In this document: piece by piece, positions 1 through 7,683 of the stretch
Layout of the letters: each line of letters opens with the position of its first letter
Numbering within the stretch: the stretch's first letter is position 1
Source of the DNA: Saprospiraceae bacterium
GTDB lineage: Bacteria > Bacteroidota > Bacteroidia > Chitinophagales > Saprospiraceae
Direction: 5' to 3'
DNA length: 64,000 nucleotides
Assembly (NCBI GenBank): GCA_041392805.1
Contig: JAWKLJ010000001.1
Span: 2,728,001-2,792,000 of the forward strand
Made by a program: the position numbers and the translations under genes
Notes under the pieces: model-generated
The model's input: only the letters and a program-made list of their open reading frames with translations
The model's database searches: none
What the model was told of the DNA's origin: nothing

Positions 1-1
1 C

Positions 2-466
2 AATCACGCCATTGAACTAGAAGAATCTGCTTGGCGTTTTGGGCAACGGGGATTGACTTACCAACAAATGGGGGAATTCGATAAGGCTATCTCCGATTTG
101 CAAAAAGCAACTGAGCTAGAAGAAAACGATTGGTGGGAATTTCAATTAGGTATTCAGTATAAGTTAATGAACCTTCAAAATGACTATCAGCTCCATTTAA
201 AAAAAGCTATTGAATTGAACTTAGATGATACAAAAGAAGATAAATGGAATAATTTATTGAATAGAGCACAATACTATTTAATACTTGGAGACGAAAAAAA
301 AGCTCTTGCAATTTTCGATGAAATGTTACTAAATCCAGTAGTTTCTAAAAGGCATAAAAAGGATATTATTACTGATTTGAAAAAATTAATAAATATTTTT
401 CCTTCACTTCATTCTGCAAAAACCTATCAGCAAAAATTCCAGGATGCACTTGATTCACTAGAATGA
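2..466 (+). CDS. TPR-repeat protein, C-terminal part (5' end outside window)
   Basis: The reading frame is open from base 2, so the start lies upstream of the window. The visible 154 residues carry tetratricopeptide-like helix pairs: a degenerate unit ending ..HAIELEES, a clear unit with ..GEFDKAISDLQKATELEEN, another with ..HLKKAIELN, and a later ..GDEKKALAIFDEML. TPR proteins are protein-interaction scaffolds; nothing visible gives a specific partner. No signal peptide can be judged because the N-terminus is missing. The downstream 267 bases to the next gene show no terminator or promoter that I can support. Confidence 0.75.
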   Translation, partial: NHAIELEESAWRFGQRGLTYQQMGEFDKAISDLQKATELEENDWWEFQLGIQYKLMNLQNDYQLHLKKAIELNLDDTKEDKWNNLLNRAQYYLILGDEKKALAIFDEMLLNPVVSKRHKKDIITDLKKLINIFPSLHSAKTYQQKFQDALDSLE

Positions 467-733
467 TTATTTTTCATTAAAATTTCTCCCGTAAAGATTC
501 AAAGCAATCCCTATCTTCTTATTTACCCTAAGCCGTTTTCTAAACCAAAGTTAGCGGCACAAAATAGCTATTCCCCTCCAATAAATTTAAGGCCAAGCTT
601 TTCTTTAAGAACATTTTCTGTATCTTTCACAGTGAGAGCATATTTGGGCAAAAATGGCCTCCTTTTCACTGGCTAGCCTGCACTCATTTGCTCCTTCATT
701 TTGTTTGAAAAACAAAACAGGGAAAAATCAACC

Positions 734-3700
734 ATGACAACAAGTATCAAAATGCTGTTCAACACAGCATGTCAAATCTTTGGCATAGCGGCCATAGTCC
801 TGGGCTCCTTCCAGTGCACTAAAACCGATGAAACAGCTTTAAAAATCAACAAAGGAGATCATATTGTTCTAATCGGTAATAACCTGGGCTCCAGGATGAT
901 GAACTACGGCCATTTCGAGACTGAAATGCAGCTGCGCTATCCCGATAGCCTACTCTATATTCGAAATATGTGCGACGGGGGGAACACGCCGGGATTCCGA
1001 CCGCACTCTGGCCGGGTATCCCCTTGGGCTTTCCCTGGGGCAGAGCGTTTTCAGACCGAATTGGCTCATCCCTCAGGCAGTGAAGGGCATTTCGAAACAC
1101 CAGACCAATGGATCACGCGCCTTGAAGCAGATGTCATCCTGGCTTTTTTTGGCTATAATGAGTCTTTTCAGGGGCCCGAGGGCTTAGAAAACTACAAAGC
1201 AGAGCTGGAGGCATTTATCTTACATACCTTAAGTCAAAAGTACAATGGCGACACGCCGCCCCGCCTGGCCATTGTTTCGCCCATAGCCTTTGAAGACCTA
1301 TCCGACAAATACGATTACCCTGATGGCCAAAAGGAAAATGCCAACCTGGCCCTTTATACCGAAGCGATGAGGGAGGTAGCAGCTAAAACACAAGTACATT
1401 TTGTAGATGTCTTTACTCCGTCTAAAAAATGGTTTGAATCCAGCAAAACGCCCTTGACGATTGATGGTTCGCAGCTGTCGGATGCAGGTTATGCCAAATT
1501 GGGGCCGCTCCTGGCGGATAAGGTATTTGGGAAAACGGCTCCCAAAGCAGAAAAACACCGCGACTTGGTGAAAGCAGCGGTACTGGAGAAAAACTGGTTT
1601 TGGCACAACGACTTCAAAATCCCCAATGGGGTGCATGTCTTTGGCCGCCGTTACAATCCTTTTGGCCCAGATAACTACCCTGCCGAGTTGAAAAAAATCA
1701 GGGAAATGACCGCTATTCGGGACGAAGCCATTTGGCTTGCTACGAAGGGCGAAGTCATGGACCTGGCCGCAGCCGACCAAAAGACGACCGTCCTCCCGCC
1801 AGTTGAAACCAACTACCAGCCCAGCGAGAAAAATGGTAACCCAGAATATCTCTATGGGCAGGATGCGCTGGATAAACTCCAGGTTGCACCTGGGTACAAG
1901 ATCGAACTTTTCGCTTCTGAAACGGAATTCAAAGACCTGGCAAACCCTATGCAGCTTTCCTTTGATAACAAAGGACGCCTTTGGGTCGCTACGATGCCAA
2001 CGTATCCTCATTATCGCCCCGGAGACCCTAAGCCCAATGATAAGATCATTATCCTCGAAGATACCGATGGCGATGGAAAAGCAGATAAACAAACGACCTT
2101 TGCCGATGGTCTGCATATCCCCGTTGGCTTCGAATTCGCACCGGAAGGCGTATATGTTTCGCAGGGTACAAACCTGATCCTCCTTAGTGACATTGACGGC
2201 GATGACAAAGCAGATACCAAGGAAATCATCATGAGCGGTTTTGACGATCATGATACCCATCACGTGATCAGTGCTTTTTGCGCTGACCCCTCCGGAGCAC
2301 TATACATGGGTGAAGGTGTATTTTTGCATACCAATGTAGAAACCTCCTATGGCCCCGTCCGTGGTACCAATGGTGGATTTTATCGTTTTAGTCCACAACG
2401 GCGACAGCTGGAGCGTACGGCTCAGCTCGCCATTCCCAATCCCTGGGGCATTGCCTTTGACGAATGGGGGCAAAATTTCTTTGCCGAAACCTCTGGCCCG
2501 GATATGCGCTGGATGATGCCGGGATCGGTAAAACCGAGGTATGGAGTAGCTACCCATAAATCCTTTAATTTGATCGAAAAAGAGCACCTTGTACGGCCAA
2601 CTTCCGGTCTGGAATTTGTTTCCAGCCGGCACTTCCCCGATGATGTCCAAGGGGACCTTTTGATCAACAATACCATTGGTTTTTTGGGAACCAAGCAGCA
2701 TACGATGGTGGATGATACAACTGGCTATGTAAGCAAACATCGGCTAGATTTGGTCATAGGGGGTGATAAAAACTTCCGACCTGTGGACATGGAATTTGCC
2801 CCTGACGGATCCTTATATATTGTAGATTGGCACAATGTCCTCATCGGCCATATGCAACATAATGCCCGTGATCCGCTACGTGATCATGTACACGGACGCA
2901 TTTATCGCATCACCTACCCTTCTCGCCCCTTGGTCGAGCCCGCCAAAATAGATGGTGCAAGTATCGAAGAGCTGCTCGAAAACCTCAAACTTCCAGAATA
3001 TCGCACCCGTTATCGGACCCGACGTGAATTGCGTGCCCGTAAGGCAAGCGATGTGCTGGCCAAGCTCACCGCCTGGGCTGCCAAGCTGGATAAAAACGAC
3101 CCAAGATATGAGCATCACCTATTGGAAGGACTGTGGGTGAGTTGGGGATTGAATCAAATCGATGAAAACCTGCTTCGACAATTGCTCAAAGCAAAAGATT
3201 TCAGGGCGCGCACAGCAGCCGTCCGGGTGCTGCGATATGGCGGTCATCAAATCGCAGATCAGGCGGAATTGCTGATGGAGGCAGCCAGGGACGAGCACAA
3301 CCGGGTGCGCCTGGAAACCATCGTCGCAGCCTCCTGGCTGGCACCTGAAGTTGGCATTCCCATCGCGACGGAGGCGGGCAAGATGCCCCTTGATAGGTGG
3401 ATGATTAATGCCCATAAAACAACACTGGCTCACCTGAATGGGCACAAAGTCGATGATGCGCCCAAGGAGCAAGCAAGAACGCATCTCGTTGCCGTTGCCG
3501 ATCGGGAGCTTTACTTCAACGGGAAGGCCATTTATGAACGAGAAGGTTTCTGTGCTACCTGCCATCAGGTGGATGGGAAGGGATTGGAATCATCTGGTTT
3601 CCCCCCTCTTGCTGGTACCAAGTGGGCGCTGGGCAATGAAGAACGGCTGATTAAACTTGCCCTCAAAGGATTGATGGGACCGATTGAAGTCCTTGGCAAG

Positions 3701-3922
3701 ACCTATCCGGGGCAGGTGCCTATGACCCCTTACGGTGGCATGCTAAATGACGCGGAGTTGGCCGCCGTTTTAACCTATGTTCGCAATGCGTTCGGCAATA
3801 GAGCCTCCGTTATTACACCAGATAAGGTAAAGGAGGTGCGAGCACTTACGGATGGTAAAACGGGATTTTATTCGCCCGAAGAACTGTTAAAACAACATCC
3901 GCTTGAAGAAGCGATTCAGTAA
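734..3922 (+). CDS. Lipoprotein: degenerate SGNH domain + sugar-dehydrogenase-like propeller + HEAT-like region + cytochrome c
   Basis: This is a 1062-residue protein if started at the ATG at 734; an ATG at 701 would give 11 more residues and a poorer leader. The N-terminus is a lipoprotein signal (hydrophobic IFGIAAIVLGSFQ then Cys). Residues ~40-270 resemble the SGNH/GDSL-like domain found in front of planctomycete-type membrane-bound dehydrogenases. Here block I reads IGNNLG (no catalytic Ser) and the late block reads DGSQLSDAGY, with Gln where His is expected. Next comes a PQQ/sorbosone-dehydrogenase-like beta-propeller with Asp-rich DTDGDGKAD and DIDGDDKAD loops, then a helical HEAT-like stretch. 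A C-terminal cytochrome c has CATCH near residue 940. The likely role is periplasmic, cytochrome-linked oxidation of a sugar or polyol; the substrate is unknown. Confidence 0.85.
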   Translation: MTTSIKMLFNTACQIFGIAAIVLGSFQCTKTDETALKINKGDHIVLIGNNLGSRMMNYGHFETEMQLRYPDSLLYIRNMCDGGNTPGFRPHSGRVSPWAFPGAERFQTELAHPSGSEGHFETPDQWITRLEADVILAFFGYNESFQGPEGLENYKAELEAFILHTLSQKYNGDTPPRLAIVSPIAFEDLSDKYDYPDGQKENANLALYTEAMREVAAKTQVHFVDVFTPSKKWFESSKTPLTIDGSQLSDAGYAKLGPLLADKVFGKTAPKAEKHRDLVKAAVLEKNWFWHNDFKIPNGVHVFGRRYNPFGPDNYPAELKKIREMTAIRDEAIWLATKGEVMDLAAADQKTTVLPPVETNYQPSEKNGNPEYLYGQDALDKLQVAPGYKIELFASETEFKDLANPMQLSFDNKGRLWVATMPTYPHYRPGDPKPNDKIIILEDTDGDGKADKQTTFADGLHIPVGFEFAPEGVYVSQGTNLILLSDIDGDDKADTKEIIMSGFDDHDTHHVISAFCADPSGALYMGEGVFLHTNVETSYGPVRGTNGGFYRFSPQRRQLERTAQLAIPNPWGIAFDEWGQNFFAETSGPDMRWMMPGSVKPRYGVATHKSFNLIEKEHLVRPTSGLEFVSSRHFPDDVQGDLLINNTIGFLGTKQHTMVDDTTGYVSKHRLDLVIGGDKNFRPVDMEFAPDGSLYIVDWHNVLIGHMQHNARDPLRDHVHGRIYRITYPSRPLVEPAKIDGASIEELLENLKLPEYRTRYRTRRELRARKASDVLAKLTAWAAKLDKNDPRYEHHLLEGLWVSWGLNQIDENLLRQLLKAKDFRARTAAVRVLRYGGHQIADQAELLMEAARDEHNRVRLETIVAASWLAPEVGIPIATEAGKMPLDRWMINAHKTTLAHLNGHKVDDAPKEQARTHLVAVADRELYFNGKAIYEREGFCATCHQVDGKGLESSGFPPLAGTKWALGNEERLIKLALKGLMGPIEVLGKTYPGQVPMTPYGGMLNDAELAAVLTYVRNAFGNRASVITPDKVKEVRALTDGKTGFYSPEELLKQHPLEEAIQ

Positions 3923-3965
3923 GGTACCTCTGCTAAGGCTGGACAAGGCAGCGTGATGAAATAGG

Positions 3966-4073
3966 ACTACCTCCGGTAGTTTAAAATTCGGAAAGGGAAT
4001 GTTTCTAAGCAGTACAAGGTGTGGCGTTTCCGACTTCCCATTTCGCACTTCCGATTTTGTCCAAGCTTAGACG
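3966..4073. repeat. Dispersed repeat fragment (mini-palindrome plus polypyrimidine arm)
   Basis: The interval holds the perfect mini-hairpin ACTACCTCCGGTAGT (3966-3980, 6-bp stem, 3-base loop). It also holds, at 4029-4073, a segment whose reverse complement matches 39401-39466 almost base for base (GTCTA..GCTTGGACAAAATCGGAAGT..CGAAATGGGA). At 39.4 kb the same mini-hairpin interrupts the matching segment; here the two parts are separate. The segment lies between two cytochrome-dehydrogenase lipoprotein genes and is non-coding. Confidence 0.7.
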
Positions 4074-4116
4074 GGGGTCGGCTTTTTATACAACATATCG
4101 AATTAAATTACTCAAA

Positions 4117-6795
4117 ATGAAAAAATATTCTTTATTAATATTAGGACTCTTCCTATTTTTTTCCAGTTGTAAAACAGATTTGCCAGAAGAAACGACAACG
4201 GAAGAAAAAGAGGAAGAAAACAAAGAAATTGTATACAATATTCCCGCAGGATTTGCTTTAGAAGAGCTTTATAATCCGAAAGAAAACCACCATGGCTCAT
4301 GGGTCGCCTTGGCCGAAGGGGAAAATGGGCTTTTTTATGCTAGTGATCAAAATGGCGATTTATACCAGTTCAAAATTCCAGCCGTTGGGCAAGTGCTGGA
4401 TTCGACCCAGGTAGACAGTGTTGATTTGGAAATTGGGCATGCGCATGGCCTTTTGTGGGCCTTCAATAGCCTATATGTCAGTGTCAATGATCGTTGGGAA
4501 GATGCAGATGGCAAGGTCTTAACGGAAAATGGCAGCGGTGTCTACCGACTCCGAGATACCGATGGAGATGGCAAGTTAGATGACCTTAAAATGTTGCTAA
4601 AACTGGAAGGTGCGGGCGAACATGGGCCACATAGTTTGGTGCTTAGCCCCGATGGCAAGGAAATTTATTTCATTGCAGGTAATCACACCCTGATCCCTGA
4701 TGAATTGGCGAAAAATAGTCGCTTGCCCAATACCTGGGACGAGGATAATTTATTCCCTCCTTTTTTAGATGCCAGGGGGCATGCTAATGAGATCAAAGCA
4801 CCAGGCGGCTGGATTGCACGGACTGACCCAGAAGGCAAAAAGTGGGAATTGATAGCAGCAGGATTCCGAAATCCTTTTGATATGGGCTTTAACAAAGATG
4901 GCGAATTATTTGCCTTTGATGCAGATATGGAATGGGACATAGGAATGCCCTGGTATCGCCCCATTCGAATTTGTCATGTGACGAGTGGAAGTGAATTTGG
5001 CTGGCGAACGGGTTCTGGGAAATGGCCCGCCTATTATACCGATAATTTGCCAGCAGTCGTCAACCTGGGGCAAGGCTCACCTACGGCCGTCGTTATGGGT
5101 TCTCAGTTAAATTTCCCTGCACGCTATAAAGATGGCATGTTTGTTTTTGACTGGAGTTTTGGTACGGCGTATTATATCGACCTAAAAGCTACTGGTAGTA
5201 CCTATACGGGAACGAAGGAAGAGTTTTTCTCGGGCACACCGCTGCCATTGACGGATGCAGTTGCCGGTTCAGACGGTGCGCTGTACTTTGCTTCGGGAGG
5301 AAGAAAACTGGATTCTCATTTTTATAGACTAAGGTATACAGGGGAAACACAGGCAGCTGCTGGACAGCTTACTTCCCTCGATGACACCGGTAAATTACGT
5401 GAATTACGCCAATCGTTAGAAGCTTTTCACAACCAAAAGAACGCGAAAGCCATCAAACCTAGCTGGGAAAACCTCAATCATGCGGATCGATTCATCAAAT
5501 ATGCCGCCCGTATGGCCTTGGAGCACCAACCAGCAGCCAGTTGGGCGGGCCTGGTCTCGCAAGAACAAGACAAAGACCGCATTATCCAAGCGGCCGTTGC
5601 GCTGGCCAGGTCGGGGCACACCGCTTCAAAAGACAAGCTCTATCAAAAACTTGGCACTTTAAACTGGGAGGAACTTTCCAGGGATCAACAACTTGATCTG
5701 ATGCGGGCAACTGGGCTGCTTGCGATGCGACTAGGTCCACCTGAAGCGGCTGAAAAAGAAAAAATCATTCAAAAACTTGGCGCTCATTTCCCTTCAAATG
5801 ACTATGCCCTCGACAGAGAAATGAGTCAATTGCTGATTTATTTCGAGGATGAGATGGCTACGGCAAAGTGCATCGCCTTATTAGAAAAACATACCAAAGA
5901 AAAAACCATTACCCATCCTGCAATGCTGACGGCAGAAGTCAGCAATCGCAGCGAAGATTATGGCCCGCTCATTTTGGATGTAATGAAAAACATGCCACCT
6001 ACAGAAGCCTTATTCTATGGAACTTTATTGAGTCATGCCAAAGCTGGTTGGACAGATGAACTGAGAGAAAGCTACTTTAGCTGGTTTTATGACGGTCTTA
6101 GTGCTAAAGGAGGCCTGAGCTTTAAGCCATTCTTTGAAAACATCCGTAAAAAAGCGATGACCAATGTGCCGGATGATCGCAAGACTCATTTTGAAGAACT
6201 ATCTGGTATTTATCAGCCAGGAGAAGAACTTGCTAACCTTCCTCAACCCAAGGGCCCCGGAGGCGAATATAATTCTTCGGACATCAGTCGCATTTTAGGA
6301 AAGGGCTTAAAAGATTACAAAGGTACTATAGAAACCGGCAAACAAATATATGATGCGGCCTTATGTGGCACCTGCCATCGGATACGTGGCGAAGGAGGAA
6401 CAGCAGGGCCTGACCTCACCCAACTACATACCCGCTTCAAGCGAGGAGAAATAATTACGGCTATTTTCAGCCCAAATGATGAAATTTCGGATCAATATGC
6501 CTTCACTTTATTCCATTTAAAAGAAGGGAAAAAAGCAGCGGGAAAAATTCTTTCCGAAACGAAGGATAAAATCGTGGTGATGCCTAATGCTTTCGGTAGC
6601 AGCTTTACCATTGAGCTGGCTAAGGCAGATGTCATCAACCGAGAATTGTCGCCCATTTCCCCCATGCCGCCTAATCTGCTGAACCGCCTAAATGAGGAGG
6701 AAATCACAGATTTATTTGCTTATATTCTTTCAGGCGGGGATAAGGAACACTATTTTTACGGCGGAACAAAGGGGTTAGAAGATAAAGATAAGTAA
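4117..6795 (+). CDS. PQQ-dependent sugar dehydrogenase-like lipoprotein with HEAT region and C-terminal cytochrome c
   Basis: The start at 4117 gives MKKYSLLILGLFLFFSSC, a classical lipoprotein signal; the frame is open upstream only through repeat sequence. The mature 892-residue protein is probably membrane-anchored. Residues ~40-430 form a glucose/sorbosone-dehydrogenase-type propeller (DTDGDGKLDD, GEHGPHSLVLSPDG, GWIARTDPEGKKWE, AGFRNPFDMGFNKDGELF, then EFGWRTGSG). A helical HEAT-like section follows. The C-terminal cytochrome domain has CGTCH at residues 750-754 in the usual ..LCGTCHRIRGEGGTAGPDL context of the family's heme-binding domain. It follows the 734-3922 gene on the same strand, separated by ~195 bases containing repeat DNA. 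Inferred role: oxidation of an extracellular sugar with electron transfer to c-type heme. No close substrate assignment is possible. Confidence 0.85.
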   Translation: MKKYSLLILGLFLFFSSCKTDLPEETTTEEKEEENKEIVYNIPAGFALEELYNPKENHHGSWVALAEGENGLFYASDQNGDLYQFKIPAVGQVLDSTQVDSVDLEIGHAHGLLWAFNSLYVSVNDRWEDADGKVLTENGSGVYRLRDTDGDGKLDDLKMLLKLEGAGEHGPHSLVLSPDGKEIYFIAGNHTLIPDELAKNSRLPNTWDEDNLFPPFLDARGHANEIKAPGGWIARTDPEGKKWELIAAGFRNPFDMGFNKDGELFAFDADMEWDIGMPWYRPIRICHVTSGSEFGWRTGSGKWPAYYTDNLPAVVNLGQGSPTAVVMGSQLNFPARYKDGMFVFDWSFGTAYYIDLKATGSTYTGTKEEFFSGTPLPLTDAVAGSDGALYFASGGRKLDSHFYRLRYTGETQAAAGQLTSLDDTGKLRELRQSLEAFHNQKNAKAIKPSWENLNHADRFIKYAARMALEHQPAASWAGLVSQEQDKDRIIQAAVALARSGHTASKDKLYQKLGTLNWEELSRDQQLDLMRATGLLAMRLGPPEAAEKEKIIQKLGAHFPSNDYALDREMSQLLIYFEDEMATAKCIALLEKHTKEKTITHPAMLTAEVSNRSEDYGPLILDVMKNMPPTEALFYGTLLSHAKAGWTDELRESYFSWFYDGLSAKGGLSFKPFFENIRKKAMTNVPDDRKTHFEELSGIYQPGEELANLPQPKGPGGEYNSSDISRILGKGLKDYKGTIETGKQIYDAALCGTCHRIRGEGGTAGPDLTQLHTRFKRGEIITAIFSPNDEISDQYAFTLFHLKEGKKAAGKILSETKDKIVVMPNAFGSSFTIELAKADVINRELSPISPMPPNLLNRLNEEEITDLFAYILSGGDKEHYFYGGTKGLEDKDK

Positions 6796-6813
6796 GAGCA
6801 TGTTTGGAGGTTC
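6793..6813 (+). repeat. Solo terminus of the 21-bp inverted-repeat element
   Basis: The sequence TAAGAGCATGTTTGGAGGTTC matches, except for an extra T near its inner end, the 21-bp terminal repeat of the element at 34990-35159. The first three bases are the stop codon of the preceding dehydrogenase gene, so the element end abuts or supplies that stop. Confidence 0.65.
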
Positions 6814-6816
6814 AAA

Positions 6817-6858
6817 GGTAATGGAGTAGGGGAATTTCGCCGCTACTCCATTATTTCC
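6817..6858 (+). terminator. Intergenic hairpin, probable terminator
   Basis: The arms TAATGGAGTAG (6819-6829) and CTACTCCATTA (6843-6853) pair perfectly over 11 bases around a 13-base loop, just after the stop of the upstream gene. The right arm is followed by TTTCCC rather than a long T-run, so termination is inferred. The TAATGGAG sequence recurs in hairpins at 36.8 kb. Confidence 0.5.
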
Positions 6859-6912
6859 CAACCCTATTTTCTTTATAGCCTTGAAATGGCGCTCATTCAT
6901 TAAAATTTCATC

Positions 6913-7683
6913 ATGCAATTTCCATTCCATTATAAAAGCACCGGTAATGGCATTCCATTTCATTTCCAACATGGGCTAGGCTCGAACCTCCAACAGCCCC
7001 AAGCCTTGTTGGCCGGTTTAGAAAAGGTACAGCTCATTTCTATGGATTGCCCTGGGCATGGCGAAGCCCCCTTAATCGAAAGTACCCCTCCCTCTTTTAA
7101 CCATTATGCCGATCAATTATTGGCTTTAATGGATGAATTAAAGGTCGAAAAAGCTATATTTGGCGGTATTTCAATGGGAGCGGGCATCTCCTTGAACGTG
7201 GCATTGCGATATCCGGAAAGGGTAAAAGCACTGGTGCTCATTCGGCCAGCTTGGTTGGATCAGGGTAGTCCTGAAAACCTGGCTATATTATTAGAAGCAG
7301 CGCCTTTTATTGGACAAAAAAATGGTTTGGCTACCTTTGAGCAAAGACCGAATTTCAAACGCATTCAACAGTTATTACCGAATGCGGCACAATCTGTTTT
7401 GGGTGTTTTTGCGCCAACCCAAAGGGCGGAAATCCCATTGGTGCTGGAAAACATGATCAAGGATCGGCCCTTTTCTGACTTGAAAGCATTGGAGAATATC
7501 CATCATCCTTGTCTGATCATTGGAAATGAGGATGATCCATTACATCCTATTGATATGGCAGAAAGGATCCATCAATGTATTTCGGGCAGTCAATGTGTGA
7601 ACGTTATTTCTCGATATGTAGATGATGCCCAACATGGCGCAGCAGTCAATCAACTCGTTTCAAAATTTATTACCGACTTATGA
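6913..7683 (+). CDS. Alpha/beta-fold hydrolase
   Basis: This 256-residue protein has the full alpha/beta-hydrolase signature. The oxyanion-loop motif HGLGSN comes after the first strands, the nucleophile elbow is GGISMG with Ser87, an acidic residue lies in NEDDPLHP, and the catalytic-type His is in DDAQHGAA near the C-terminus. There is no signal peptide, so it is cytoplasmic. Its stop overlaps the start of the aldolase/dehydrogenase gene (ATGA at 7680-7683), so the two are translationally coupled. That coupling suggests an ester or lactone hydrolysis step in the same pathway, for example opening a lactone made by the dehydrogenases upstream. This is inference; the family also includes C-C hydrolases and esterases. 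Confidence 0.85.
   Translation: MQFPFHYKSTGNGIPFHFQHGLGSNLQQPQALLAGLEKVQLISMDCPGHGEAPLIESTPPSFNHYADQLLALMDELKVEKAIFGGISMGAGISLNVALRYPERVKALVLIRPAWLDQGSPENLAILLEAAPFIGQKNGLATFEQRPNFKRIQQLLPNAAQSVLGVFAPTQRAEIPLVLENMIKDRPFSDLKALENIHHPCLIIGNEDDPLHPIDMAERIHQCISGSQCVNVISRYVDDAQHGAAVNQLVSKFITDL

Noticed and set aside
1298..2263. Long minus-strand open frame (321 codons)
   Set aside because: It lies entirely antisense to the dehydrogenase-cytochrome gene, has no family features, and the plus-strand protein is clearly real.
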